Positions 8,569-16,669 of a stretch of DNA of 64,000 bases are shown in pieces (the first letter of the stretch is position 1; each line of letters starts with the position of its first letter). The notes under the pieces were generated by a model. The model saw nothing but the letters and a program-made list of their open reading frames with translations, was not told where the DNA came from and did not search any database. The position numbers and the translations under genes were made by a program. Location: contig NZ_CP139137.1 of the NCBI RefSeq assembly GCF_034047335.1, positions 1,426,001 through 1,490,000 of the forward strand. Reading direction: 5' to 3'. Source of the DNA: Chryseobacterium sp. JJR-5R. GTDB lineage: Bacteria; Bacteroidota; Bacteroidia; Flavobacteriales; Weeksellaceae.

Positions 8569-9314
8569 TTTGTTACTATTTTATAATTGCTATTCAGATC
8601 GGAGTTTAAACACATCAGATCTCTACCGGTGCTGCTTGCAAGCTTATTTATTCATTTTTCACCTGTATTACGTACTACAGAATACTCAATGCTTAAATTT
8701 TCGATCCCTTGCTAATCAATATTTCGGAATAAAACAAGATATTTTTTATCCCTTAAAACGATAAGCTTACATGGAAATAAAAATCTATCATAAAAACAAT
8801 GATTTATTGTTTTTACAATTTTAGATATATTTTTTGATTTGAGAAAGGGGATTTTAAATATTTTTGAAAATATTTCGGCAGCATTAACTTTATCGAAGAA
8901 AAGGCGATAAAAAAAATCTTAAAACAGTGATATATAAATTAAAATATCAAATAGAATATTGTTTTTAGGTTAAATTAATTTGAATCAAATGAAATTCTGC
9001 AGGATTGGGATTGATTTTATTTTCAGCCAAACTTAAAACGTTCCACTTTAGCGTATTCTTTAACCAGTTTGCCTGCGGCTGCCTTGCTGTATTCTAAGGA
9101 GGAGCAGAGTATCTGGTGTATCAGTATGCAGGATTAAGGTTCATTGAAAAGATTGGTCTTCATAGGAAATTCGGGCCGGAATTATGCCTGGTTCCAGAAG
9201 CTGGATTTACAGAATAATTTAAGGTGTTTAAAAAATAAATTTGCCGAAACTGCGTTTAGTAAACGAATAAGTTCAACAGAATAAATAAATTATAAAAATT
9301 ACATTAAATTATGC
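8569..9314. other. AT-rich intergenic stretch with a possible gene remnant
   Basis: No credible complete gene is visible in either strand. Near 9100-9284 two short open stretches in different frames (GGAEYLVYQYAGLRFIEK and NYAWFQKLDLQNNLRC) have normal codon look but are interrupted by stops, so a decayed gene is possible. The stretch near 8569 must contain the promoter of the graspetide operon, but I see no clear -7 box there. Confidence 0.4.
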
Positions 9315-9343
9315 TTTGAATAATGAATATTTGTTTAACTTTG
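9315..9343 (+). promoter_or_regulatory. Promoter of the Gly-Gly-leader peptide gene
   Basis: TTTG at 9315-9318 and TAACTTTG at 9336-9343, separated by 17 bases, match the Bacteroidetes -33/-7 pattern. The gene starts 38 bases downstream of the -7 box. Confidence 0.7.
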
Positions 9344-9381
9344 AAATAACCAAACCAAAGTATTAATTAAAAATAATTACA

Positions 9382-9576
9382 ATGCAGAACAACATTTTAA
9401 AGAACGGAAAAAAACTTAGAAAAGAAGATCTGAAAAATATTGTAGGAGGTGCAGGAAAAGGAGGTTCATTAGGGACACCGGATCTTTCACTTTGCGGGTG
9501 CAGCTGTACAGGAGCCGTTACCGGTCCCAAGTACTGCTCAACGTACATCGCCTGTCCACAGGTTATTACCTGCTAA
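9382..9576 (+). CDS. Gly-Gly-leader, Cys-rich bacteriocin-like peptide
   Basis: The 64-residue peptide has a charged leader (KNGKKLRKEDLKNIVGG) ending in Gly-Gly near residue 23, the cleavage site for peptidase-containing ABC exporters. The core is rich in Gly, Thr and Ser and has six cysteines (CGCSC, then C, C and a C-terminal C), likely to form disulfides or to be modified. It has its own promoter and terminator and no exporter or maturase beside it, so export would need a system elsewhere. The graspetide genes about 800 bases away run in the other direction, and its leader differs from theirs. Activity (bacteriocin or signal) is inferred. Confidence 0.75.
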   Translation: MQNNILKNGKKLRKEDLKNIVGGAGKGGSLGTPDLSLCGCSCTGAVTGPKYCSTYIACPQVITC

Positions 9577-9635
9577 CAGAATATTTAGAATTATTTCACC
9601 AAGAAATAAACATTTCCACATTTAATACGCAAAAG

Positions 9636-9661
9636 CCTTCAGGATATTCCGGGAGGTTTTT
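9636..9661 (+). terminator. Terminator of the Cys-rich peptide gene
   Basis: Stem CCTTC/GGAGG continued by GGA/TCC around a TAT loop, followed by five T bases, 60 bases after the stop codon. Confidence 0.65.
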
Positions 9662-9851
9662 GTAATTTTTACCAGGGCATTCAGGTGCTGGCAGATTCAT
9701 CTTTTCCTGCGTATTTTCAGGAGCTTTTTCCCGCTTTCCATTGCAATCTTTTTTTTCAAAAAAGGATTTTCACTGCAATCGGGGCTAGGTGCAGGGTAGA
9801 GCAGGACTGTCTTCAGTCGTACTTCTTTCGGGAAAGCAGGATCATCAGTCA

Positions 9852-11156
9852 TCAGACATCCGAAAAGTTCCGGTCGCGGTCAGAGCCATACCGGCTGTTT
9901 TTTTCTTCCCCTGTTTTCTGCCCGGAATAAATACTGTTCCGGCCGGAAAAAAGGTAAGAAACCACACAGGCAACCGCCACGTATACTCCGCATTCGGCCC
10001 CGAATAACTCAATGCCCATCAGCATGCAGGCGAGCGGCGTATTGGCAGCCCCTGCAAAAACGGCAACAAATCCCATTCCGGCCAGTAAACCGAACGGCAG
10101 CGGAATGAACGATGAAAGCGCACTGCCTAAAGTAGCCCCGATAAAGAACAGAGGGGTCACTTCTCCGCCCTTAAAACCTGCAGAAAGGGTAATGACGGTA
10201 AAAATGATTTTTAACGCAAAATCACAGAACGGAAGCTGTTTTTCAAAAGATTCTGATATTACCGGGATGCCCAGGCCTGCATACCGGGTTGTTCCCATGG
10301 CCAATACCAGCACTGCTATAATAATTCCGCCTGCAACAGGCCGGAACGGCGGATAGCTGATTTTCGACCTGAAAACAGCACCCATTCTTTGCAGGGACTT
10401 GCTGAAAGCTGCAGCACAGATCCCGAAAATAATCCCTGCCAGGACACTGTATAGAACAGGAAAGAACCCAAGGTCAGGGATCCGGTCAATGTGATAATGC
10501 GTATGCTGCGCACCCCAGAAATCAGTTGTGATGTCGGCAAGCACTGCTGATACAAATGCCGGGAAAATAGCCCGGTACCGGATCTTTCCTGCAAGAAATA
10601 CTTCAAGCCCGAAAACAGCGCCGGCCAGCGGAGTCCCGAACACTGAACCGAAACCGGCAGCAATGGCAGCAGTAATGAGGGTTCTCCTTTCGCTGTCCGT
10701 AAGCTTAAATGGTTTGCTGAACTGATCGGCAATGGCCCCGGCCATCTGGAGCGCCGTACCTTCACGGCCGGCAGAGCCTCCGAAAAAATGGGTAGCCATC
10801 GTTCCCAGATACACAAAGGGTACCATTTTAAAAGGAATTCTTTTTTCCGGATGGTGGATGGTCTCCAGCAACAGGTTATTTCCTGCCTCGACATCTTTTC
10901 CGAAATAATGGTACATAAGCCCGGTCAGAAAACCTGCAGCCGGCAGTAAGGCAACCATCCGGATATGATGTTCCCTGAAATCAGTTGCCCATTGCAGTGA
11001 TATCAGGAAACCTGCAGAAGCTGATCCTATGGACAGCCCGATCACAAGGCTGATGCAGAGCCATTTAATAACATAAGGCAGTGCCGGGTATTTCCTGAAG
11101 AAAAACCGGATATGGAATTTTGCTTTACGGCTTGTTGTTTTATGTTGTTTAGGCAT
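9852..11156 (-). CDS. CLC-family fluoride/proton antiporter (predicted)
   Basis: This multi-pass inner-membrane protein (434 residues from the ATG at 11156) belongs to the CLC superfamily. The gating region reads GGSAGREGTALQ near residue 129; GREGT in place of GREGP is typical of the fluoride-exporting CLC branch. Other family blocks are GFGSVFGTPLAGAVFGLE and FKGGEVTPLFFIGATLG. A longer frame from a TTG at 11171 exists, but the ATG has an AGGA sequence just upstream. A fluoride riboswitch lies directly in front of it, which supports fluoride as the ion. The product would protect the cell by exporting fluoride in exchange for protons. Confidence 0.88.
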   Translation of the reverse strand: MPKQHKTTSRKAKFHIRFFFRKYPALPYVIKWLCISLVIGLSIGSASAGFLISLQWATDFREHHIRMVALLPAAGFLTGLMYHYFGKDVEAGNNLLLETIHHPEKRIPFKMVPFVYLGTMATHFFGGSAGREGTALQMAGAIADQFSKPFKLTDSERRTLITAAIAAGFGSVFGTPLAGAVFGLEVFLAGKIRYRAIFPAFVSAVLADITTDFWGAQHTHYHIDRIPDLGFFPVLYSVLAGIIFGICAAAFSKSLQRMGAVFRSKISYPPFRPVAGGIIIAVLVLAMGTTRYAGLGIPVISESFEKQLPFCDFALKIIFTVITLSAGFKGGEVTPLFFIGATLGSALSSFIPLPFGLLAGMGFVAVFAGAANTPLACMLMGIELFGAECGVYVAVACVVSYLFSGRNSIYSGQKTGEEKNSRYGSDRDRNFSDV

Positions 11157-11161
11157 GGTTT

Positions 11162-11197
11162 CCTGATTCAATTACTGTCCATAATCTCTTAATCAGG
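11162..11197 (-). promoter_or_regulatory. Expression platform of the fluoride riboswitch
   Basis: In the transcript the last bases of the aptamer (CCUGAUU, 11197 to 11191) are perfectly complementary to AAUCAGG (11168 to 11162), which ends 5 bases before the start codon and includes the only Shine-Dalgarno-like sequence. Without fluoride this pairing would hide the start region. With fluoride the aptamer would use the same bases and free it. This mechanism is inferred from complementarity. Confidence 0.6.
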
Positions 11198-11251
11198 CGT
11201 CATCAGCACCGGTGAAACGGGGCGGTTGGGTAAGGAAGAACACCATTTCCC
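11191..11251 (-). promoter_or_regulatory. Fluoride riboswitch (crcB motif)
   Basis: Read on the minus strand, the aptamer starts with GGGAAAUGGUGUUCUUCC, the counterpart of the family 5' hairpin GGnGAUGGnGUUCnnCC. It continues with AACCGC and ends GCUGAUGACGCCUG, the conserved GCUnAUGAC plus CCU end. Stem GGAA (11250-11247) pairs with UUCC (11237-11234). The pseudoknot GGUGU with ACGCC forms with one U-G pair. A GC-C-CCG/CGG-U-GC stem closes the middle. All diagnostic parts are present, and the gene behind it is a CLC of the fluoride type. Confidence 0.88.
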
Positions 11252-11258
11252 TGTGTTG

Positions 11259-11266
11259 CAAAGATA
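11259..11266 (-). promoter_or_regulatory. -7 box for the fluoride riboswitch transcript
   Basis: TATCTTTG on the minus strand matches TAnnTTTG. Transcription would start near 11253, just before the aptamer. No convincing -33 element is seen. Confidence 0.5.
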
Positions 11267-11270
11267 AATA

Positions 11271-12143
11271 TTATTTCAGAAAAAAACCGTTTTCCGAGAT
11301 GTACTTTCTGCTGATGGCTATACTCTCAAAAATATCCCTGTCACTCGAATCCTGTTCCAGGAACCAATGTTCGAGACCGGCTTTTTCTTTGGCTTCAAAA
11401 ATTCTTTCAAAGTCAATCGTTCCGTTTCCGATTTCTGAAAAGTCTTTTGTTCCTGCTTTCATGTCTTTGACATGCCATAATGGAAATCTTTTCGGATATT
11501 TTTCAAAATAAATTAATGGATCTAAGCCTGCTTTTGAAATCCAATATAAATCCAATTCCATTTTTACTAAATCTGATGAAGAATTTTCTAAAATAAAGTC
11601 ATAAATATTTTTTGTTTCATCGAATTTTTCAAACTCAAAATCGTGGTTGTGGTAAGCCATCCGGATTCCTGCCTGTTCGGTGATTTCTCCGGACCGGTTG
11701 AGCAGTTCAGGGAGTTTCCGGTAGTTATCATCTGTGCGCTCTTCAGGAAAAAGATAGGAGCAGACCATATATTTCGCTCCGATTGCATGCAGATCATCCA
11801 CCGACTGTTCCCATCTGTTCAACAGCGTTCCCTTTTCGGCATGGAGAATCCCGGTGGTATGATGTGAACTGATTACTTTCAGCCCTGTATTCTTTAAGAT
11901 GGCCTGAAATTCATTTTTGGTTTTCCTGAAAAAACTTCCGTTGTATCCGTAAATTTCAAGCTCTGTAAAACCGGAACCTGCCAGCCTTTCCAGGGTCTTT
12001 TCCGGGTTTTCTGAAATCGCGTCACGGACAGTGTATAACTGTATTCCCAATGTGTTTTTTCTGTTTTTAAAATTTATGCTCCCGCAGGAATAAAGGCCTA
12101 AAAACCCCAGTGAGGAAAGCTGTAAAAAATCTCTTCTGTGCAT
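11271..12143 (-). CDS. Sugar phosphate isomerase/epimerase family protein (TIM barrel)
   Basis: The 290-residue protein has a signal region with a twin-arginine-like start (MHRRDFLQLSSLGFLG) and a lipobox-like LYSC, so it is probably exported. The mature part matches the xylose-isomerase-like TIM-barrel family: GIQLYTVRDAI, GFTELEIYGYNG, MAYHNHDFEF, MELDLYWISKAG and FPLWHVKDM. These strands carry the His, Glu and Asp residues that bind the metal in this fold. The substrate is unknown. It follows the acyl-CoA thioesterase gene with a 5-base gap, so the two are probably co-transcribed. Confidence 0.85.
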   Translation of the reverse strand: MHRRDFLQLSSLGFLGLYSCGSINFKNRKNTLGIQLYTVRDAISENPEKTLERLAGSGFTELEIYGYNGSFFRKTKNEFQAILKNTGLKVISSHHTTGILHAEKGTLLNRWEQSVDDLHAIGAKYMVCSYLFPEERTDDNYRKLPELLNRSGEITEQAGIRMAYHNHDFEFEKFDETKNIYDFILENSSSDLVKMELDLYWISKAGLDPLIYFEKYPKRFPLWHVKDMKAGTKDFSEIGNGTIDFERIFEAKEKAGLEHWFLEQDSSDRDIFESIAISRKYISENGFFLK

Positions 12144-12148
12144 TTCAT

Positions 12149-12616
12149 TTATAAGAAGGGTTTCATCTCATCTTCAATCTGCGTTCTGAGCTCCATCAGG
12201 CGTATGGCATAATGCTCGTTCTGCCGGTCCTGTTCAGTTTCAGGGATCCATTTCGGTACCGGAAGCTTTTTGCCGTTTTCATCCACCGCTACAAAGACGA
12301 TGATGCAGTGTGTTTTTTTGTCAAAGGTCGGCTGTTTCAGGTTCCGGGAAAAAACATTGATCGAAATATGCATGCTGGAAGAACCGGTATAAATAACCTG
12401 GGCTTCCACTTTTACAATTTCCCCGATTTTGATAGGCTCGTAAAAACGGATCCCGCCCACATACACCGTAACCGAATAATTGCCGCTCCAGGTGGTTGCA
12501 CAGGCATATCCGGCCTGGTCAATCCATTTCATCACGCTGCCGCCGTGGACGTTTCCTCCGTAGTTCACATCAGAAGGTTCGGAAATAAACTGGAAAGTAA
12601 TCGGCTTGTTGTCCAT
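12149..12616 (-). CDS. Acyl-CoA thioesterase, YciA-like hotdog family
   Basis: The 155-residue protein has the hotdog thioesterase pattern: VNYGGNVHGGSVMKWIDQAG (residues about 18-37) supplies the helix over the active site, followed by VTVYVGGIRFYEPIKIGEIV and FVAVDENGKKLPVP. It hydrolyses acyl-CoA to free acid and CoA in the cytoplasm; chain-length preference is not readable. Length is typical for the family. It heads a two-gene minus-strand unit with the TIM-barrel protein. Confidence 0.88.
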   Translation of the reverse strand: MDNKPITFQFISEPSDVNYGGNVHGGSVMKWIDQAGYACATTWSGNYSVTVYVGGIRFYEPIKIGEIVKVEAQVIYTGSSSMHISINVFSRNLKQPTFDKKTHCIIVFVAVDENGKKLPVPKWIPETEQDRQNEHYAIRLMELRTQIEDEMKPFL

Positions 12617-12695
12617 TTTTTAAATTTCAATAAAGATATTAATAATTTTCAAAATCCTATATTTAAGCTTATTTTTGAAAATTAAATCATTATCA

Positions 12696-13040
12696 ATGAA
12701 AAAAGTATTTTATCTCAATACATGCGATACCTGCAGAAAGATTCTGGGGCAGTTCAATTTAACGGGCTGGGAACTTCGCGAAATTAAAAAAGAACCCATT
12801 ACAAAAGAGGAACTAGAGGCCATGCACAGCATCACGCAGTCTTATGAAGCGCTGATCAATAAGAAATCAACACAGATCAAATTAAGAGAGCTTGATCTGA
12901 AGACTTTGGATGAAAATGATTTTAAAGAAATGCTTCTGGACCACTACACATTTCTAAAACGCCCTGTATTCCTTACGGATGACCATATTTTTATCGGAAA
13001 CGACAAAAAAAACCTGGAAGCCCTGAAAGCTTTTTTCTAA
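12696..13040 (+). CDS. ArsC/Spx-family thioredoxin-fold protein
   Basis: A 114-residue protein with an N-terminal NTCDTCRK active site (CxxC, residues 8 and 11), a WELREIKKEPITKEEL helix segment and LKRPVFLTDDHIFIGN near residue 88, the cis-Pro strand of the ArsC family. The family includes glutaredoxin-dependent arsenate reductases and Spx-like regulators. The catalytic CxxC and missing arsenic genes nearby suggest a YffB-like reductase of unknown substrate. The ATG at 12696 is chosen; an upstream TTG at 12675 would add seven non-conserved residues. Confidence 0.85.
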   Translation: MKKVFYLNTCDTCRKILGQFNLTGWELREIKKEPITKEELEAMHSITQSYEALINKKSTQIKLRELDLKTLDENDFKEMLLDHYTFLKRPVFLTDDHIFIGNDKKNLEALKAFF

Positions 13041-13260
13041 AGTGACTAACAGAAAAGGATTAGGAAACAATAAGTCGGTTATTTACTTTATGGAGGCGAA
13101 TTTAGTTAAGATTAAGATCACAATTTAGCTGATACCACCATGAAGCCTGACTACAGATGAAAATGGTTTTCCTGATCGGTTTCTTCCTGGCACAGATAAA
13201 TTTCTTCCTGCAAGTTAACAGGTAAACGGTACTTATATGATTAAGTAACGGCATCAATAA

Positions 13261-13290
13261 AGTGGACTGTAAAAGGTCCACTATCTTTTT
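13261..13290. terminator. Hairpin terminator between convergent genes
   Basis: Perfect 7 bp stem AGTGGAC (13261-13267) / GTCCACT (13276-13282), followed on the plus strand by ATCTTTTTT. The right arm contains the stop codon of the minus-strand DUF3060 gene. Confidence 0.65.
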
Positions 13291-13649
13291 TGAACACTGT
13301 TGGCCACTCCTGTAACGGAAACTGCAGGCTTTCCTGTTTTTGTAGGTGCCGTATTATAGAATACTTTATTATCTGTTCCTTCGATTATGATACGGGATAC
13401 TTTATCGGCATACACCTTATTGCCGGAACCGGATACTGTAAGCCTGGTTATGTAGCCGTTGATGGTAATTACATTTTCAACACCTGCAATTACAGCATTT
13501 CCGCCATCTGAAGAATAGGTCTTTGTGTTTCCTACACCATTGACTTCAATATTTTTCCCGTTCTGACTGCTTGTTCCGGTTTGGGCACTTGCAACTTGGA
13601 AACCGATGAAGAAAACCGAAACTGCCAATGCTTTTTTTATCGTGATCAT
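13281..13649 (-). CDS. DUF3060 domain secreted protein
   Basis: A 122-residue exported protein with a signal peptide (residues 1-23, ending ASAQ). The mature part is a series of short Gly/Asn/Val strands (IEVNGVGNTKTYSSDGGNAV, ITRLTVSGSGNKVYADKV, IIIEGTDNKVFYN), the beta-solenoid-like pattern of DUF3060. The function is unknown. The gene stands alone, with a hairpin terminator at its 3' end. Confidence 0.82.
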   Translation of the reverse strand: MITIKKALAVSVFFIGFQVASAQTGTSSQNGKNIEVNGVGNTKTYSSDGGNAVIAGVENVITINGYITRLTVSGSGNKVYADKVSRIIIEGTDNKVFYNTAPTKTGKPAVSVTGVANSVQKR

Positions 13650-13712
13650 AAATATTGTATTTAAAATGTGGTACTACAATTAGAATGCCGTCGCATCAGG
13701 AATTATAAAAAC

Positions 13713-13745
13713 AAAAGCCGTTTCATAGATGATGAAACGGCTTTT
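13713..13745. terminator. Strong hairpin terminator of gcvT
   Basis: Perfect 14 bp stem AAAAGCCGTTTCAT (13713-13726) / ATGAAACGGCTTTT (13732-13745) with a 5-base loop; A and T runs on the two sides allow action in both directions. Confidence 0.8.
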
Positions 13746-13761
13746 TTCCGGATATTTTCAA

Positions 13762-14838
13762 TTATACAAAAGGAGCTTTCACCACTTTTGCAGAAATATT
13801 CTTGTTTCTTACCTGAATAAAGATTTCAGATCCCAATTTAAAATGAGGCTTATCCACATAGGCTAATCCTAACCCGATCTTTTTCATCGGGGACTGTGTT
13901 CCTGAAGTTACTTTTCCGATGACGTTGCCTTCAACATCCACAACAGGGTAGTCATGTCTCGGAACCCCTTTGTCGGTAAGCTCGAAGCCTACCAGTTTCC
14001 GGGTAATCCCTTCTTCTTTTTGTTTTGCGAAAGTATCCTTGGAAACAAAATCCTTATCGAATTTCGTGATCCATCCCAATCCTGCTTCAATTGGTGAAGT
14101 GGTATCATCAATATCGTTTCCGTACAGGCAGAACCCTTTTTCAAGTCTCAAGGTATCTCTTGATGCCAGTCCGCAAGGTACAATTCCTTCCGTTTCACCG
14201 GCTTCGATGATGGCATCCCAAAGTTTTTCTGCAGATTCGTTTTTGAAATAAATCTCAAAGCCTCCGCTTCCGGTATAACCTGTGTTTGAAATGATAACAT
14301 CATTCACTCCGGCAACAGAACCTACGGTAAAGTTATAATAAGGAATTTCAGAAAGGTTGGTTTCCGTCAGTTTCTGAAGGATTTCCGTTGCTTTCGGGCC
14401 CTGAACTGCCAGTAATGACATGTCGTCTGAAGCATTCGTCATTTTTGCCCCGAACGTGTTGTATTTTAAAATATGATTCCAGTCTTTGTCGATATTCGAA
14501 GCATTTACCACTACAAAATATTTCTCATCTTCCATTTTGTATACGATAAGGTCATCCACAATCCCTCCGTCTTCATTCGGAAGGCATGAATACTGGGCTT
14601 TCCCGTTCTCAAGAGCATCCACGTTGTTGGTGGTAACAAACTGTAAAAGTTCTTTGGAACCCGGGCCTTCAATAAAAAACTGCCCCATGTGGGAAACATC
14701 AAAAAGACCTGCCTTTTCCCTTACGGCAAAGTGTTCTTCAGTAACTCCGGAATATTGCACAGGCATTTCAAAACCTGCGAAAGGTACGATTTTAGCTCCC
14801 AAAGAAACATGTTTGTCGTACAGTGCTGTTTTCTTCAT
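13762..14838 (-). CDS. gcvT: Glycine cleavage system T protein (aminomethyltransferase)
   Basis: GcvT transfers the methylene group from the aminomethyl-lipoyl H protein to tetrahydrofolate and releases ammonia. The 358-residue protein, of normal length, shows [19 protein letters not shown], the folate-site [22 protein letters not shown], the [15 protein letters not shown] block and [11 protein letters not shown] near the end. The P, H and L proteins are not in the window, as is common when gcv genes are scattered. It follows the idi and secreted-protein genes on the same strand, with a strong terminator behind it. Confidence 0.96.
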   Translation of the reverse strand: MKKTALYDKHVSLGAKIVPFAGFEMPVQYSGVTEEHFAVREKAGLFDVSHMGQFFIEGPGSKELLQFVTTNNVDALENGKAQYSCLPNEDGGIVDDLIVYKMEDEKYFVVVNASNIDKDWNHILKYNTFGAKMTNASDDMSLLAVQGPKATEILQKLTETNLSEIPYYNFTVGSVAGVNDVIISNTGYTGSGGFEIYFKNESAEKLWDAIIEAGETEGIVPCGLASRDTLRLEKGFCLYGNDIDDTTSPIEAGLGWITKFDKDFVSKDTFAKQKEEGITRKLVGFELTDKGVPRHDYPVVDVEGNVIGKVTSGTQSPMKKIGLGLAYVDKPHFKLGSEIFIQVRNKNISAKVVKAPFV

Positions 14839-14853
14839 ATTTAATTTTTATTT

Positions 14854-15330
14854 CTATTGTTTAATTTTAAAACTTTCAAAAGCCTCGTTGAAGAGCTTCA
14901 TATAATTTCCGTTCCAGTATTTCTGTTTACAGTTTACCGAAACCAGGAAAAGGTCCTTGTCCTTCTGGAAAACCCGGGTAAGCCAGACCAGCTTTTCTTT
15001 TTCATCCGCATATTCATAAAAATATTCCGTGTATCCTTTTTTACCGTTCCTGCTGGTTACCTTTTTCTCATCATCCGTAGACCGGTACAGTGCTAGAATA
15101 AATTTTTTGGTTTCTGTTTTCGGCAGATTCAGGTCGTGGTATTCTGAGATGGTGATGGCACCGATATGGCTGTCCGGAAAAATATTGACGATGCCATTAT
15201 CGTCGGTCACTTTCCATGCGTCCGGAAAGGCAACCGAGTAATTCGGACTTTCATATACTTTTGTAGGCACAGACTGCGCAAAAAGGAAAAATCCTATACA
15301 GAACAACAGTGCGGACAGTATTTTTTTCAT
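14854..15330 (-). CDS. Secreted protein of unknown function
   Basis: A 158-residue exported protein starting at the ATG at 15330 (MKKILSALLFCIGFFLFAQS), which gives a clean signal peptide. A longer frame from 15417 would overlap idi and has no signal at its start. The mature domain (YESPNYSVAFPDAWKVTDD, IGAITISEYHDLNLP, LTRVFQKDKDLFLVSVNC) resembles PsbP- or DUF1795-like folds, but I do not assign a family firmly. It starts 4 bases after the idi stop and ends 15 bases before gcvT, so the three genes are likely one transcript. Confidence 0.75.
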   Translation of the reverse strand: MKKILSALLFCIGFFLFAQSVPTKVYESPNYSVAFPDAWKVTDDNGIVNIFPDSHIGAITISEYHDLNLPKTETKKFILALYRSTDDEKKVTSRNGKKGYTEYFYEYADEKEKLVWLTRVFQKDKDLFLVSVNCKQKYWNGNYMKLFNEAFESFKIKQ

Positions 15331-15334
15331 CGTA

Positions 15335-15841
15335 TTAAAGTTGGTGCTTATATTCTTCCAGAATGATTTTAAACCACTCGGTGAAGTTATCAGGATGTTC
15401 AGCCATTTCTTTATCAAGATCTTCCATGGTGATAAATCTCACTTCATGCACTTCGTCTTCGTTCAGCATAAATCCATCCTCAAAAGTCCCGGTGAAAACA
15501 TGGTCAAGCTCATGTTCCCATAACCCGTTTCCCACATCCGCTTTGTAGATAAAGCTGAATTTTTCTGAAAGCTCTACTTCGATTCCCAGTTCTTCCTTCA
15601 GCCGGCGCCGGGCACCCTCAAAGTAGGTTTCTTCAATTCTTGGATGCGAACAGACTGCATTGGTCCATTTTAAAGGGGAATGGTATTTTCCGGAAGCTCT
15701 TTTCTGCAGAAGCATTTCGCCCTTGCCGTTAAATAAAAATACGGAAAAAGCACGGTGTAACAGGCCGTTGACGTGGGCCTGCTGCTTTTCCATAGAGCCG
15801 AGAACTTTATCTTCAGGGGTTACTAAAACTACAAATTCCAT
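15335..15841 (-). CDS. idi: Isopentenyl-diphosphate delta-isomerase, type 1
   Basis: Idi interconverts isopentenyl and dimethylallyl diphosphate, the starters for prenyl chains such as the menaquinone tail. The 168-residue Nudix-type protein has LLHRAFSVFLFNGKGEMLLQ, KWTNAVCSHPR with the active-site Cys, a Nudix-like helix (EGARRRLKEELGIE) and WEHELDHVFTG with metal-binding Glu residues. Length is typical of the compact bacterial type 1 enzyme. It is the first gene of a unit with the secreted protein and gcvT. Confidence 0.94.
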   Translation of the reverse strand: MEFVVLVTPEDKVLGSMEKQQAHVNGLLHRAFSVFLFNGKGEMLLQKRASGKYHSPLKWTNAVCSHPRIEETYFEGARRRLKEELGIEVELSEKFSFIYKADVGNGLWEHELDHVFTGTFEDGFMLNEDEVHEVRFITMEDLDKEMAEHPDNFTEWFKIILEEYKHQL

Positions 15842-15846
15842 TTCTA

Positions 15847-15854
15847 CAAATGTA
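15847..15854 (-). promoter_or_regulatory. -7 box of idi
   Basis: TACATTTG on the minus strand matches TAnnTTTG and sits 5 bases before the idi start codon, implying a very short or absent leader. No good -33 element is seen. Confidence 0.45.
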
Positions 15855-16171
15855 AGTGTAATAAATGTATTCTGGAAATTTTTGGTTAAACATCATTGTT
15901 TTTGAATTTCCGGCAGCTAGGGACTGTTAATGCATGGATTATTTTGATAATGATGACCCAGGTATTAATAATATTTAAATAGACAGATGATTTTGAAAAT
16001 AAAGGATTCCGGTTATCGATGATAAGATTATACGATAATTGCGAAAAGAAAATTTTTAATCATATCAGTATAACAGCGTCCAAATTATTGAAATGATCCC
16101 CTTAATAATAGATTTTAATTAAGAAAACCAATATAAATTAAGTTTAACAAGCCTTTTTAGTGTAAAAAACA
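15855..16171. other. AT-rich spacer between divergent genes
   Basis: No gene is visible in either strand. The stretch separates idi from the HAD-like gene and should contain upstream promoter elements for both. Confidence 0.5.
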
Positions 16172-16179
16172 TAACTTTG
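16172..16179 (+). promoter_or_regulatory. -7 box of the HAD-like gene
   Basis: TAACTTTG, identical to the -7 boxes at 9336, 37037, 41935 and 55000, lies 15 bases before the start codon. No clear -33 element. Confidence 0.5.
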
Positions 16180-16194
16180 TTATTCAATTTTTTT

Positions 16195-16605
16195 ATGATG
16201 GAATTAGAGTATAAAGAGCACATCAGTCCGATTCTTAAGGATGGTGTAAAAAATTATTTAATAGATATCGACGGAACCATTACAGAAGATGTTCCCAACG
16301 AAGAACCCGGAAGAATGGTAACCTGCGAACCTTTTCCCGACGCATTGGAAACCATCAACAAATGGTATGATGAAGGGCATCAGATCTGTTTTTTTACCTC
16401 CAGAACGGAAGACCTGAAGCAGATTACCACAGAATGGCTGGACAAACACGGGTTCCGTTACCACAGTGTTTTATGCGGAAAGCCGAGGGGCGGGAATTAC
16501 CATTGGATAGACAACCACCTGGTAAGGGCCACACGGTACAAAGGAAAATTCACGGATCTTGTTGAAAAACAGGTAACGATTGAGGTATTCAGAGAAGAAG
16601 ATTAA
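16195..16605 (+). CDS. HAD-like phosphatase family protein
   Basis: A 136-residue small cytoplasmic protein with the HAD motif I DIDGT at residues 24-28 (YLIDIDGTITEDV), a motif II-like CFFTSRTEDLKQ and the late GGNYHWIDNHLVRATRYKG block. It has no cap domain, so it belongs to the short HAD class; the substrate is not readable. The start ATG at 16195 (or 16198) is preferred over a TTG at 16177, because that TTG lies inside the -7 box. The SerA-like gene follows 64 bases downstream. Confidence 0.75.
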   Translation: MMELEYKEHISPILKDGVKNYLIDIDGTITEDVPNEEPGRMVTCEPFPDALETINKWYDEGHQICFFTSRTEDLKQITTEWLDKHGFRYHSVLCGKPRGGNYHWIDNHLVRATRYKGKFTDLVEKQVTIEVFREED

Positions 16606-16669
16606 AAAATTAATATACAGATTAAACGATTAATTAATCATTTAACAATTTCTAAATCAATAAAAGTTT

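Noticed and set aside
10012..10894. Frames opposite or out of phase with the CLC gene
   Set aside because: They are shadows of a long membrane-protein gene with clear family motifs.
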